A stretch of DNA of 64,000 nt from Bacteroidetes bacterium SW_9_63_38 (GCA_003022435.1 PXUA01000019.1:119079-183078); one strand, 5' to 3'; positions 1 through 9,293 are shown, counted from the first letter of the stretch. Program-made: numbers and translations. Notes: a model not told the origin generated them from the letters alone.

Positions 1-123
1 CCCGGTGGGTGGAACTGAGGGACGTTAGGTTCATGGGGCGTAGTGTGTCTGAACAGTACACGGTCGTTCGGCGCGTTCGAGCAGGGGCCGCATTTTTTTG
101 CATTCAGAATTTCTACGGTCGAT

Positions 124-1206
124 ATGTCAAACAAGAATGGCGACGGTAAAAAGAAGGCACTTGATCTTGCCGTCAAAGAAATTCAACGCGAGCACGGGAA
201 GGGGTCGATTATGCGATTGAGCGACGACCCCGATCGGGACGTTAAGGCCATTCCGACGGGGTCGCTGTCGCTGGACTCGGCGCTGGGGGTGGGGGGCATC
301 CCGCGGGGGCGCATCACCGAGATTTTTGGGCCGGAGTCGTCGGGCAAGACGACACTGGCGACCCACATGATTGCGGAGGCGCAGAAGATGGGAGGGACCT
401 GTGCGTTCATCGACGCCGAGCATGCGTTCGATCCCAACTACGCCGAGTCGCTCGGAGTGGACATCGACGAGTTGCTGATTTCCCAGCCGGATACGGGGGA
501 GCAGGCCCTCAACATCACGGACACGCTTGTGCGCAGTGGCGCCCTCGACGTGATTGCCATCGACTCGGTGTCGGCGCTCGTGCCGCAGGCGGAGCTGGAG
601 GGCGACATGGGAGATACGCACGTGGGGTTGCAGGCTCGGCTCATGAGCCAGGCGCTGCGGAAGCTGGCCGGGACGATCAACCGGACCAAGACGGCCCTCG
701 TCTTCATCAACCAGATCCGGATGAAGATCGGGGTCATGTTTGGGAATCCGGAGACGACCTCCGGCGGCCGGGCCCTCAAGTTCTACTCGTCGGTGCGCCT
801 AGACATTCGTCGCATTGGGGCCGTGAAGGACGGGGGCGACGTGATCGGCAACCGGACGCGTGTGAAGGTCAAGAAGAACAAGGTGGCGCCGCCGTTCAAG
901 GAGGCGGAGTTCGACATCGTTTACGGGGAGGGCATCTCGTCGCTCGGCGAGCTCATTGACCTAGGCACGGAGCACGATATTCTGGAAAAGCGCGGCTCCT
1001 GGTACTCCTACGGGGACGACACCATTGCGCAGGGGCGGGAGGCCACGAAGGAGTGGCTGGAGGAGCATCCGGAGGAGCGAGAGAAGATCGAGCTTGAGAT
1101 CCGTCGGGAAATCGGCACTGCTGAGCCGGCGGACGAAGAGGCAGACGACGCCGCAGACGAAGAGGTCGAGAAGGAAGACACAGCTGAAGAGACGGACGAC
1201 TCGTAG
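124..1206 (+). CDS. recA: Recombinase A
   Basis: Forms ATP-dependent filaments on single-stranded DNA for homologous recombination and for activating SOS repressor self-cleavage. The 360-residue protein has Walker A GPESSGKT at residues 69-76, the family stretch around [20 protein letters not shown] (L2 loop) and the usual C-terminal domain. It ends in a strongly acidic tail from about residue 325, as expected in a halophile. I start at 124 because [20 protein letters not shown] matches family N-termini. The same frame is open back to 43, but the extra 27 residues look unlike RecA. No clear LexA box is visible in the 123 upstream bases. Confidence 0.97.
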   Translation: MSNKNGDGKKKALDLAVKEIQREHGKGSIMRLSDDPDRDVKAIPTGSLSLDSALGVGGIPRGRITEIFGPESSGKTTLATHMIAEAQKMGGTCAFIDAEHAFDPNYAESLGVDIDELLISQPDTGEQALNITDTLVRSGALDVIAIDSVSALVPQAELEGDMGDTHVGLQARLMSQALRKLAGTINRTKTALVFINQIRMKIGVMFGNPETTSGGRALKFYSSVRLDIRRIGAVKDGGDVIGNRTRVKVKKNKVAPPFKEAEFDIVYGEGISSLGELIDLGTEHDILEKRGSWYSYGDDTIAQGREATKEWLEEHPEEREKIELEIRREIGTAEPADEEADDAADEEVEKEDTAEETDDS

Positions 1207-1224
1207 CGGGAAGAAGGAGGGAGG

Positions 1225-1971
1225 ATGAATGGAGGGGAGCCCCCGATCACTGTATGGAGAGTTATCGGTGTCGTGAGAAGAGTTCTAATCGTTTTCGTTC
1301 TCACGCTGGGGTTCGGAGCGCCGAGCGGGGCGCAGCCTTCACCGGAGCACACCTCGTTTTGCCGGGAGTCCTCTCGCCGAATCGCGACGGTCGACACGCG
1401 CGGGCTGGGTGCGCTGTATTGCACGACGAACGATGGGCTCGCCGGGACGCTTCACGGCATCCATCGGTCGGCCCGGCCGGTGTTTTATGGGGCCGTGCCG
1501 CTGGCGTGGGGGGCAGCGGGATTCCGGGGTGAGGGCTACGCGGGGGCGTACCAGCTTACGGTCGCGCAGGGGGCCACGTACGGGCTTGTGCTCGGCCTCA
1601 AGCATCTCGTGGGCCGACCGCGTCCGTTCGTCACGCGGGCGCTGGTGTCCCGGTCGTCGCACTACGGGGCGTCGCAGGGAGAGCGGTATCAGTCGTTTCC
1701 GTCGGGGCACGCGGCCCTTTCGGCGGCGATCGTCACGTCCGTGGGGCTTACCTATCCGCGGTGGTATGTTCTCGGGCCGGGAACGGTGTGGGCCACCGGG
1801 GTATCGCTGAGCCGACTGTATCTGGGCGTGCACTACCCGAGCGATGTGCTGGTTGGGGCGGCACTCGGCGTCGGGATGGCGATCCTGGTACATCAGATGC
1901 GACACGCCGTCACCCCGTCGCGGCTAGCCGGTGGGGAAGGACGCGGCGTCGGCCTGCGGATCCAGTTTTGA
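1225..1971 (+). CDS. PAP2-family membrane-associated phosphatase
   Basis: A lipid-phosphate or undecaprenyl-pyrophosphate phosphatase-like protein of 248 residues. All three PAP2 motifs are present: K126 with RPRP at 131-134 (KX6RP), PSGH at 159-162, and SRLYLGVHYPSD at 196-207 (SRX5HX3D). A hydrophobic stretch at about 20-36 ending GAQ looks like a signal peptide. The start is set by a strong purine-rich ribosome site (AAGGAGGGAGG) just before ATG 1225. It follows recA by 18 bases and may be co-transcribed. The substrate cannot be told from sequence. Confidence 0.88.
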   Translation: MNGGEPPITVWRVIGVVRRVLIVFVLTLGFGAPSGAQPSPEHTSFCRESSRRIATVDTRGLGALYCTTNDGLAGTLHGIHRSARPVFYGAVPLAWGAAGFRGEGYAGAYQLTVAQGATYGLVLGLKHLVGRPRPFVTRALVSRSSHYGASQGERYQSFPSGHAALSAAIVTSVGLTYPRWYVLGPGTVWATGVSLSRLYLGVHYPSDVLVGAALGVGMAILVHQMRHAVTPSRLAGGEGRGVGLRIQF

Positions 1972-1995
1972 GGGGCTGGCGGTGTGCGGAAGAGG

Positions 1996-2532
1996 CTACG
2001 GAAGCGAATCGGTGGCGGGAAGCCGCACCAGGGTGTATCCCGTCACGCGGACCGTGTCGAAAGACGTGATGTCGGCCTGTACCCTCATTCCCTTTCCGGT
2101 GATAAGCGTGCGGTTGTTCTCGTACGAGAGGTTGAGGGATTCGAGGGGACGGCGGGACGAATTCTCGAACGTCAGCTCATCGGGGGTGAAGACGTAATAC
2201 ACGCTCGACTGCGCATTTGAGGTGTCGGCCGAGAGGTTGCGCCAGCGGCCCTGGAGATAGTCCCGGAGGACGACGGCCGAATCCGGTTTGTGGAGGTCGA
2301 GGTACGTCCGTACAGAGTCACCGGCTTCGATCTTTGAGAGTCGCCCCGTGGGCCGGTAGGTGCGGCGTTCGAGGACCGAATCGCCGCGGGACACCGTCAC
2401 GATCTGGGGCGTGCCGCCCTTGTACCGGGCGAGGGTGTCAGTGCGCCGGACATCCGATGCATCCTGAGAGGCACGGCGGGTACAGGCGCCGAGAAGGAGG
2501 ATGCCTGCGAGGAGAAGTCGGACTGCGCGCAC
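1996..2532 (-). CDS. Putative lipoprotein of unknown function
   Basis: A 178-residue protein starting at GTG with a lipoprotein signal (LLAGILLLGAC), so it is probably anchored in an envelope membrane by Cys17. The mature part is mostly predicted beta-strand with phrases such as GDSVRTYLDLHKPDSAVVLR, and I do not recognise a family. Size and beta-rich character resemble LptC-like proteins, but I see no motif that settles it. It lies 43 bases downstream of a large lipoprotein gene on the same strand, and the two probably form an operon. Confidence 0.7.
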   Translation of the reverse strand: MRAVRLLLAGILLLGACTRRASQDASDVRRTDTLARYKGGTPQIVTVSRGDSVLERRTYRPTGRLSKIEAGDSVRTYLDLHKPDSAVVLRDYLQGRWRNLSADTSNAQSSVYYVFTPDELTFENSSRRPLESLNLSYENNRTLITGKGMRVQADITSFDTVRVTGYTLVRLPATDSLP

Positions 2533-2575
2533 GGTCGGGCCGAAAGGAACCGGTCAATAGAACAACGAGGGTCTA

Positions 2576-4762
2576 TTAGCGCATGGAGGTGGAGCGCCAA
2601 TTGGAGCGGAGGGGGAAGGGGAAAATCCGACAGTAATTCTGCTTCAACTGATTGGACTGCAGGCCCTCCCACGCCTTCAAGTAGCGCCGGCGGTAGGTGC
2701 CAGCCGGGGTCTGGATCACCTGCTGGGGAAAAGTGCGCCTCGTAATGTCTGTCCGTTTCCCGAGTCGAGAGGGAAGGAGCCCCGCGATCTTGGTAGTGGT
2801 AGATGTGTCTGCGCGGGCACGCGCCCGGAGGTGGAAGAAGCTTGAATCGACGACCATCACCTGCGTTCGGTACAGGGAAGTCGAGTCCGGGACGTGCCAG
2901 TAGGTCTGGGCGGGCGGATCCTGCAGGTACTCGTCCGGGACGACGTCCGTAACAACAGAGTCGGCTTCGGGGGAGACCGTTAAACGGAGCGAGTCGAGCG
3001 CGATGGAGTCCGAGTCGGGGGCCAGCAGGTCGAAGGAGCCCGCCAGGAACGGGTTCGGGCGGGGGCGGCGCGTGGTGTCGGCGATGGCAGTGTCAGCCGC
3101 TGCAGTGTCAGCCGCTGCGGAGTCGAGTTTCGCTTGCTGAGGACGAGACGGTCGCGGTAGACCGGCCGCCGCGAGCGACGTATCCGCGAAGGACGTGTCG
3201 ACAAATGCGGTATCGGCAATGGTCGAGTTCCCCAGCATCGTGGACGCGGTGAGGGTGTCCCGGATTGCCAGCGAGTCCGGCGAGAACAGGTGAAAGAGGG
3301 AATCGGCGACCGGGGCGGTTAGAAGGAGCGAATCCTGAAGCGTCGTGTCTGGAATGGCATTGATGCCTCGCCGCATCTCGACGCGGGACAGCGCTGGAGC
3401 GTCCTCCAGATACGACTTCCGAACGAACGTCGAAAGAGAGAGAAGTGAGTCAATCGGAATCTCGCCAGTCGGGAGGCCCCGTCCGAGGGCGTTCACCAGA
3501 CTGTCATCGAGGATCAAGGAGTCGACGCGGGTCCGGTCGGTGCGGTCTACAACATGGAAGGTTTTCTCCGGGCCATCAATTGCGACGGTGTCCACGTCGG
3601 GAACCGAGCGGTCGGCCCGTACTCGAGCACGAAGCGAGTCGCGCTGCGCCCGTACCTTGACCGAGTCGGGAATGTAGAGCATGTTTTTCGCCTCCGTCGG
3701 CGAGCTCGCCGCGTTCCCATCACGCAGGGTTGAAAAGAGGGTGTAGCCGCTTCGGGTGACTGCGGTGTCGATTCCAGTGATGCGCATCTTTGTGGTGTCC
3801 CGCTGAAGGACCAAGCTGTCCGGGACGCGGACGGCCCCGGCCGTCCGGAGCGTATCGAACACCGGTACCTGCAGAGAGTCGAGGTCGAGGTCCGGGAACG
3901 TCGTCTCCGAGGTGGCGCGGAGCGTGTCGTTGATGGAGAACGTGTATCGCATCCGGGCGTAGATGGTCGTTCCCGTGCTCACACTGTCGCCGACAACCAA
4001 AGTCGTCGGCTGCAAGCGTTCAGCGGCCTGCGGCACCACGGGCAGGATGTTGTCCTTCGTGTAGATGCGGTGGCCCTCGTCGGGCGGAGCGTTCTTATGC
4101 TCATAGGGAAGGGGGTCATTGTTGCCGTCGTACAACTGCACCTCGAAGTGGCCCAGCTTGCCGTAGTTGTCGGGAAAAAAGAGGGTTGTTGTCGGCAGGT
4201 CGTTGACCGTGACGGGCTGGATGCGCACCTCCCCATCACTGGCAAAGACATCAATGAGCTGCACCTGAACCTTGCTGGAGTCGCTTTTGTACTGTGAGGT
4301 CATTTTGCCCCAGTTGAACGGACGACTCCCCTGACAATTGATCGACAGGACTTTCTGGAGGAGGGGAATGTTCGTCGTTGTGATGGAGTCGTCGGGTTCG
4401 ATGAGTACTGACACGTGTCGCTGCGTGTGGTAGCCGTAACCCCCGACGTCAAGGAGGTAGAGGGCTGGCTCCACGTTTCGCAGCACAAACGTCCCGGCCG
4501 AATCTGTTTTCATCGTATCGTCCGCTGCACTTGTCCCCGACGTACCGGCATCCACCGTCCGGAAGATGGTGCGGGCGCTATCAAGCGGCGTGCCCTCCGA
4601 GCTATCGAGCGCTGTCAGCTTGAGCGTGCGCGTCGAAGCCGACGTTTTCTTCGTGGTGGACTTTGAACTGCTACACGCATTCACGACGAGAATACATCCG
4701 AGAAGAACAACGCTCCCGAGCAACGAGCGGAGCAGGGGGACAGTCGACGGAGACGGGGTCAT
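2576..4762 (-). CDS. Large lipoprotein with a carboxypeptidase-regulatory-like N-terminal domain
   Basis: A 728-residue secreted protein. The signal ends in a lipobox (ILVVNAC) followed by a Ser/Lys/Thr linker. Residues of about 45-130 look like a beta-sandwich of the carboxypeptidase regulatory/SpaA type (TALDSSEGTPLDSARTIF and GTFVLRNVEPALYLLDVGG). The long remainder is rich in Asp, Ser and Thr and includes a low-complexity run of ADT/DTA units near residues 540-565, encoded by a 15-base tandem repeat at about 3086-3115. No enzyme motif is visible. Probably an outer-envelope or gliding-type surface lipoprotein; function unknown. First gene of a likely two-gene operon with the smaller lipoprotein downstream. 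Confidence 0.75.
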   Translation of the reverse strand: MTPSPSTVPLLRSLLGSVVLLGCILVVNACSSSKSTTKKTSASTRTLKLTALDSSEGTPLDSARTIFRTVDAGTSGTSAADDTMKTDSAGTFVLRNVEPALYLLDVGGYGYHTQRHVSVLIEPDDSITTTNIPLLQKVLSINCQGSRPFNWGKMTSQYKSDSSKVQVQLIDVFASDGEVRIQPVTVNDLPTTTLFFPDNYGKLGHFEVQLYDGNNDPLPYEHKNAPPDEGHRIYTKDNILPVVPQAAERLQPTTLVVGDSVSTGTTIYARMRYTFSINDTLRATSETTFPDLDLDSLQVPVFDTLRTAGAVRVPDSLVLQRDTTKMRITGIDTAVTRSGYTLFSTLRDGNAASSPTEAKNMLYIPDSVKVRAQRDSLRARVRADRSVPDVDTVAIDGPEKTFHVVDRTDRTRVDSLILDDSLVNALGRGLPTGEIPIDSLLSLSTFVRKSYLEDAPALSRVEMRRGINAIPDTTLQDSLLLTAPVADSLFHLFSPDSLAIRDTLTASTMLGNSTIADTAFVDTSFADTSLAAAGLPRPSRPQQAKLDSAAADTAAADTAIADTTRRPRPNPFLAGSFDLLAPDSDSIALDSLRLTVSPEADSVVTDVVPDEYLQDPPAQTYWHVPDSTSLYRTQVMVVDSSFFHLRARARADTSTTTKIAGLLPSRLGKRTDITRRTFPQQVIQTPAGTYRRRYLKAWEGLQSNQLKQNYCRIFPFPLRSNWRSTSMR

Positions 4763-4846
4763 AAAGGGGAAGAAGACCGAGGCAGTTTATGCACCAAAGG
4801 TCAGTCCAAAGAACGAGAGCGCTGCTGTAAAAGCAATCCGAGACGA

Positions 4847-5374
4847 TTAGGCGTCGAGTTGGGACTTGGAGAGCGGATAGCCGGCCTCCTCGAGAAGGAT
4901 TCGATGTGAACGTCGGCGTTCCCGGCTCGGATCGGGAATGGTCGAGACGGCTTTAATAGCCGCGATGTGCGAGTCGGGTAGGCCGTGCTGGCGGGCCCCG
5001 GCGAGGACGAGGGCGTGATACCACTCGTAGGGATGGAGCGCGTCGTCGACGTAGAACGGGTCGGCGACGTAAGCGAAGGCCTCGACGGCCTCCGTTGTGC
5101 CCTGAACGGTCACAGACTGGCGCCGATAGCGCCGTCCCTGCTGTTCGGCCTCGTCGAGTGCGTCCAGGTCCGCCGGGGAAACCTCAAAAACGACGCCGTG
5201 CACCGTCTCGCTGGGGGCCGATACGATGTTGCACTTTCCCGACCCGTCCCGACTGCGTTTGTGAAAGCGGAGTGTGTGCTCCGGAAGCTTCGCATTCATG
5301 GCCGGCTCGGCGGATGGGACGCGACGTCGGAGCCGGGACAGAAGCATGTTGGAGCCGTACCCGAAGTAGTACAT
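4847..5374 (-). CDS. Gamma-glutamylcyclotransferase family protein
   Basis: A 175-residue GGCT-fold protein. It opens with MYYFGYGSNM, the substrate-binding YGSNM motif at residues 6-10, and carries the family's conserved acidic segment near VVFEVSPADLDALDEAE, where the general-base Glu is expected. Family members cleave gamma-glutamyl amides to 5-oxoproline, or act on related gamma-glutamylamines. It lies 134 bases downstream of a glutamine amidotransferase and a GCS2-type ligase on the same strand, so a role in gamma-glutamyl metabolism is a reasonable inference. The exact substrate is unknown. Confidence 0.85.
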   Translation of the reverse strand: MYYFGYGSNMLLSRLRRRVPSAEPAMNAKLPEHTLRFHKRSRDGSGKCNIVSAPSETVHGVVFEVSPADLDALDEAEQQGRRYRRQSVTVQGTTEAVEAFAYVADPFYVDDALHPYEWYHALVLAGARQHGLPDSHIAAIKAVSTIPDPSRERRRSHRILLEEAGYPLSKSQLDA

Positions 5375-5508
5375 ACCGGGGCGGGGGCGGAGAGCGACAC
5401 GGAGAGGCGAGACCGATCAAGCGGTTTACTCCAGAACAACAACGACCGCTGTGGCCGGTAGATCCCTCGAAAGATCTTCGCTGTGTCTGCTTCCTGTGCG
5501 CTGACCTC

Positions 5509-6234
5509 TTATCCCATCGGGGCCCGCTGCGGCGTCCGGGCCTGTACATCGGTCAGAAAATTGTCGAAGACCGACGTGACGGGGCGGGCCTGTTCGTAGT
5601 GCTCGACGTGGATGTCGTCGAGCACCCGCTGGAGGCGAGCGCCAGCGAGCTGGCCGTCCTTGCCTTCCGCAATCATGCGGGCCGTCTGGAGGTCGTACTC
5701 AGGGTGAAACTGGACACCGTACACCTGATCTTTCCGAAAGCCCTGGATGCCGTAGTCGTTCGCAGCGAGGACGGTCCCGCCGGGGGGAAGCGCTGCGACA
5801 CGGTCCGAATGGGTCGTGAAGACAGTCATGGACCCCGGGATTCCATCGAACAGCGTGCCCTGACCGGTATGCTCAACAGTCCGATATCCGATCTCATACT
5901 CGTCCATGTCCTCAACGTGCCCCCCGGTGACGTCTGCGAGCAACTGGTGACCGTAGCAGATGCCGAGCGCGGGAAGGCCAGCCGTGACGGCTTTCTCCAC
6001 CCAGCGCTTCAGTTCCCGAATCCAGTCCCGGTCCCAGTACACAGACGTACTGGAACCGGTGATGACGATCCCGTCGTATCCAAAGTCGCAAGGAAGGTCA
6101 CCGGACGGGCAGTGAAACTCGTCCAGCTCCGCGTCGAGCACCCGTCGAAAGTTTCGGCGCGTCGTCTCGACAGTGTGCGAAGCGTCAAGGAGCGCGATGC
6201 GGGGCCGCTCGGCGGGCGTCGAACACGTGTTCAT
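5509..6234 (-). CDS. Class I glutamine amidotransferase-like protein
   Basis: A 241-residue stand-alone GATase domain. The triad is complete: nucleophile Cys93 in GICYGHQLLA, with His177 and Glu179 in GVQFHPEYD. Fold and layout resemble GMP-synthase-type amidotransferase domains, but no synthetase domain is present. I start at ATG 6234; a TTG six codons upstream is possible. It lies 38 bases after the GCS2-type ligase and is almost certainly co-transcribed with it. It may supply ammonia to, or hydrolyse a gamma-glutamyl product of, that partner. The N-terminal RIALLDASHTVETTRRNFRR resembles proteins I recall from haloarchaea. Confidence 0.85.
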   Translation of the reverse strand: MNTCSTPAERPRIALLDASHTVETTRRNFRRVLDAELDEFHCPSGDLPCDFGYDGIVITGSSTSVYWDRDWIRELKRWVEKAVTAGLPALGICYGHQLLADVTGGHVEDMDEYEIGYRTVEHTGQGTLFDGIPGSMTVFTTHSDRVAALPPGGTVLAANDYGIQGFRKDQVYGVQFHPEYDLQTARMIAEGKDGQLAGARLQRVLDDIHVEHYEQARPVTSVFDNFLTDVQARTPQRAPMG

Positions 6235-6272
6235 AGGAAGAACCAAGATCAAGACGAGGAAAACGGAGGGGA

Positions 6273-7391
6273 CTATTCGAAAGCGGCGGGCGCGCGAGCT
6301 TCCACGTCGGCCCGGAGCTGCTCGGCAGACTCAAGTCGGACGCGTCGGGCAGCCGACTTGGGAATCGGAGCGCAATCAAACGTGTTCACAAAAGGGGTGT
6401 ACGCGTCCACGTCGAAGCCCACTCGGTCGAGGTACGAGCACACTCGGTCCGAGTCAAGGCCGTCTCGAATGGCCAAATCGACGTGCGTAGCAACCGTGTC
6501 GAACGAGGGGAGGATCATTTCGCCATCGTTGAAGTCTCCGCGGCCGTTCCCCTGTCGGACCGGCGTGCGACGAACGCGATCCATGAGGGAGGTCATTGTC
6601 TCGGCCAGTCGAAGCACCTCGCTCGGCAGGGTCGTGTCCGGAGAGCGCCATTCAACCGTTCCGAAGGTGTCGCGCAGTTTGATAGGAATCCACGCGGCAC
6701 ATTCGGGCAGGTCGGCGTCGAAGCAGGAATCGACGGTGTCCCGATCTGCGCCGTTCCGAAGGGCGCGGGCGCGAAAGTCGTCGTAGCAGTCGCTGAGACG
6801 CTGTTCCCACTCGTCGCGGTCGGACACGTACGACCACAGCGTGCCCTGAAGGGGGCATCCGTCGTACGCCCGGCGGCGGTACAGCTCCGACCGCGCCCCG
6901 GCAACGAGGGGCTGCCCCCGAAAGTGTCGGGCCGAATTGAGCAGGGCGAGGGCCGGATCGAGCGCAATGAGCGTGTTCAGCTGATCGATGGCGTGCCCCG
7001 GCTGCTGCTCGAAGTGAATGTGCGTACCGGCACAATGACGCACATACTGAAAGGCGGACCCGAAGACGCGATTCTGAATGCGCGTCCGGTCACTAGGCAG
7101 CTCGCGAATGGTGTCGCGGTTGAGGGACGTTGCAAGTGGGACGAGCCCCTTGTTTTCCTCGTCGGCGCAATGGAGGACGGTGCGGATGCGTCCCAGCAGT
7201 TCGTTCCGGAGCTCGTCCATCGTCTCGCACGGCGAGGTCTTGATCTCGATCATGGGCGCCACAAACTCGCGCTCGACGCCCGGGCCAGCCTGGACGAGCC
7301 GTTCGGGATCGGTGAGTCGGCCGTCGTCGTCGATCACCCAGTACTCGACCTCAATGCTACGCCGAATGGGGGAATGGGGGGAGGATGTCAC
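6273..7391 (-). CDS. Glutamate-cysteine ligase-like protein (GCS2 family)
   Basis: A 372-residue member of the GCS2/carboxylate-amine ligase family, which joins the gamma-carboxyl of glutamate to an amine using ATP. Visible family blocks are SIEVEYWVIDDDGRL near the start (acidic metal/substrate ligands), FVAPMIEIKTSPCET at about 44-58, GLVPLATSLN at about 81-90, and HIHFEQQPGHAIDQLN in the central barrel. The start is GTG 7391; no closer ATG exists. It heads a minus-strand cluster with an amidotransferase and a gamma-glutamylcyclotransferase. The physiological product could be gamma-glutamylcysteine or another gamma-glutamyl amide; the sequence does not decide. Confidence 0.8.
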   Translation of the reverse strand: MTSSPHSPIRRSIEVEYWVIDDDGRLTDPERLVQAGPGVEREFVAPMIEIKTSPCETMDELRNELLGRIRTVLHCADEENKGLVPLATSLNRDTIRELPSDRTRIQNRVFGSAFQYVRHCAGTHIHFEQQPGHAIDQLNTLIALDPALALLNSARHFRGQPLVAGARSELYRRRAYDGCPLQGTLWSYVSDRDEWEQRLSDCYDDFRARALRNGADRDTVDSCFDADLPECAAWIPIKLRDTFGTVEWRSPDTTLPSEVLRLAETMTSLMDRVRRTPVRQGNGRGDFNDGEMILPSFDTVATHVDLAIRDGLDSDRVCSYLDRVGFDVDAYTPFVNTFDCAPIPKSAARRVRLESAEQLRADVEARAPAAFE

Positions 7392-7955
7392 GGGGAGAAG
7401 GAAGATTGTGCAACAGCAGTGGACGGTGCTGGCCAGCAGAGCCGGTCGTTACGCAACACTCCTTCTCGATTGTTGACGTCCCCACCGCGGGGCGCTTGGC
7501 CAAGCGATCTGGATGTACAAGCAGCACGCCGAGAGGACGGTGGGGTACGCATCAAGACGCTCAAGCATGACGGGAGGCGGACATCCTGTGGGCACAACTC
7601 ATTGTGCGCGGGATCTCGTTCCCAGTTTTTAGGGCGCTCACGCGCATCTCAAGGCGCTCACGCGCAAGCACATCGCTTCGGGGGATGGGAAGCGTCATTG
7701 AGACCCCTTCATAATTCCTCTTTAATCCTGCTTGTCTGCCAGATACTCTACAGCTCTCGCCGTAAAACGTCAAATATTTTGGTACAATGGCCGAAAGAGG
7801 CGAATTTTGTAATCGATTTCTCGCACTCTCTTCATCCGGTTTTTCCGTAAACTTTTCGCTCCGGAGCGATCCGGTGTGCGACTTCCTCGGCTGGCCCGTA
7901 TACTCTGTACCCATTTTCATCTTCACTACTCTGCACCAAGCGAATCGGAGCACTC
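7392..7955. other. Divergent intergenic region, 564 bases
   Basis: Separates the minus-strand GCS2 cluster from the plus-strand DUF1015 gene and so should hold both promoters. It contains a 20-base-period direct repeat at 7633-7666, a GCACAA/TTGTGC hairpin near 7594-7609, and an A+T-rich patch near 7765-7785 with TATTTTGG and TACAAT, which could be a promoter for the DUF1015 gene. Open frames in it (for example 7561-7953 minus) have neither codon usage nor composition like the neighbouring genes, and I do not call them. Confidence 0.6.
7633..7666. repeat. Direct repeat pair GGCGCTCACGCGCA
   Basis: Two exact 14-base copies lie at 7633-7646 and 7653-7666. The 20-base period would put both on the same DNA face after about two helical turns. 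Position between divergent genes suggests an operator, but no regulator is identified. Confidence 0.5.
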
Positions 7956-9233
7956 ATGGCTACATTGCATTCCTTCCCTGGCGTGCGCCCACATCCAGAC
8001 CACCTGGAAGAAATTGCGTCGGTGCCGTACGACGTGATTAGCACCGATGAGGCGCGGACGTTGGCGGAGGGTGAGCCGCGAAGCTTCCTTCACGTTGCCC
8101 GTCCCGAAGTTGACCTGTCGCCGGAGGTGGACGTACACGACGACGTTGTGTATGCCAAGGGGGCTGAAAACCTCCGTGCCTTCGTTGAGGCGGACTATAC
8201 CGTTCAGGAAGACGAGCCGTCCGTATACGTGTACCGGCTCGTGATGGACGGGCGGGAGCAGACGGGCATCTTCGGCGGGGTATCAGTGGGGGAGTACGAC
8301 GACGGCACGATTGTGAAGCACGAGGAGACCCGTCCGAAGAAGGAGGACGACCGCACCCGGCATATTCTGGAGCAGCAGGCCCACGCCGAGCCGGTGATGT
8401 TTACGTACCGGGATCAGGACGCCATCCACGACCTTGTGGATCGGGTCCAGAAGAACGATCCGCTGTACGACTTTGAGGCGGAAGACGGCGTTCGTCACAC
8501 GGTCTGGAAGGTGGAGGGGGCGGAGGGACTCGTCGATGCCTTCAAAGACGTGGCCCACTTCTACATCGCCGACGGGCACCACCGGTGCAAGGCCGCAAGC
8601 CGGGCGGCACAGCGGTTGCGAGAGCAGGATCCCGCAGACCACGACGGCGGTGTACCGGAATACGAGGTCTTCCCGGCGGTCCTCTTTCCGATGAGTCACA
8701 TGAAAATCCTGGCTTACAACCGGCTCGTGTACGAGTTGCCGGAAGCGCCGGGCGACTTCCTCGATACTTTGACCGAGGAATTCGAGGTGGAGCACGACAT
8801 TGACGATCCCGAGCCGTCGATGAAGGGGTTTGTGTGCGTCTACCTGGACGGGGCGTGGCACCGGGTGGCGCTTCCGCCGTCGCAGGGCGTTCGCGCAGTG
8901 GACCAGCTCGACGTGGCGCGTCTCAGTGAGTACATTCTGGAGCCGCACCTTGACATTACCGATCCCCGCCGCGACCCGAACATCGACTTTGTCGGGGGCA
9001 TCCGCGGCACCGACGAATTGGAGCAGCGGGTGGACGAGGGCGAGGCGCAGCTTGCCGTGAGCATGTCCCCGACCAGCATTGAAGAACTCGTCGCCGTGTC
9101 GGACGAGGGCAGCCTGATGCCGCCGAAGTCGACCTGGTTTGAGCCGAAGCTTCGGAGCGGTCTGCTCGTCCATGATTTTGTGGACGACGTGCCGGAGGGC
9201 GCTTCCTTGACGTTGGCAGAAAAGAAGGCGTAG
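7956..9233 (+). CDS. DUF1015 family protein
   Basis: A 425-residue cytoplasmic protein with the DUF1015 hallmark HFYIADGHHRCKAA (residues 201-214), the N-terminal VPYDVIS block (23-29) and an HEETRPKKEDDR segment (122-133). Length and order match the family. The function has long been unassigned. I recall reports that some members phosphorylate free L-serine, which would fit the ParB-like DGHHR motif, but I cannot verify that here. It sits alone, divergent from the GCS2 cluster and convergent with RNase R. Confidence 0.88.
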   Translation: MATLHSFPGVRPHPDHLEEIASVPYDVISTDEARTLAEGEPRSFLHVARPEVDLSPEVDVHDDVVYAKGAENLRAFVEADYTVQEDEPSVYVYRLVMDGREQTGIFGGVSVGEYDDGTIVKHEETRPKKEDDRTRHILEQQAHAEPVMFTYRDQDAIHDLVDRVQKNDPLYDFEAEDGVRHTVWKVEGAEGLVDAFKDVAHFYIADGHHRCKAASRAAQRLREQDPADHDGGVPEYEVFPAVLFPMSHMKILAYNRLVYELPEAPGDFLDTLTEEFEVEHDIDDPEPSMKGFVCVYLDGAWHRVALPPSQGVRAVDQLDVARLSEYILEPHLDITDPRRDPNIDFVGGIRGTDELEQRVDEGEAQLAVSMSPTSIEELVAVSDEGSLMPPKSTWFEPKLRSGLLVHDFVDDVPEGASLTLAEKKA

Positions 9234-9293
9234 GTCGTGATCCCCTGTTGTCTGCCTCGACCGGCAGCAGAGTCGAGTCGGCGCTGATAGTGA

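Noticed and set aside
43..123. N-terminal extension of RecA
   Set aside because: Family alignment begins at [13 protein letters not shown] (124); the 27 extra residues are not acidic and not conserved in style.
5095..6786. Long plus-strand open frame antisense to the gamma-glutamyl cluster, like similar ones at 16310-17806 and 60890-62650
   Set aside because: They lie opposite well-supported genes, arise from high G+C codon bias, and translate to Arg/Gly/Pro-rich sequence without domains.
7561..7953. 130-residue minus-strand open frame in the GCS2/DUF1015 intergenic region
   Set aside because: Basic composition, no recognisable domain, and it would cover the promoter of the DUF1015 gene.
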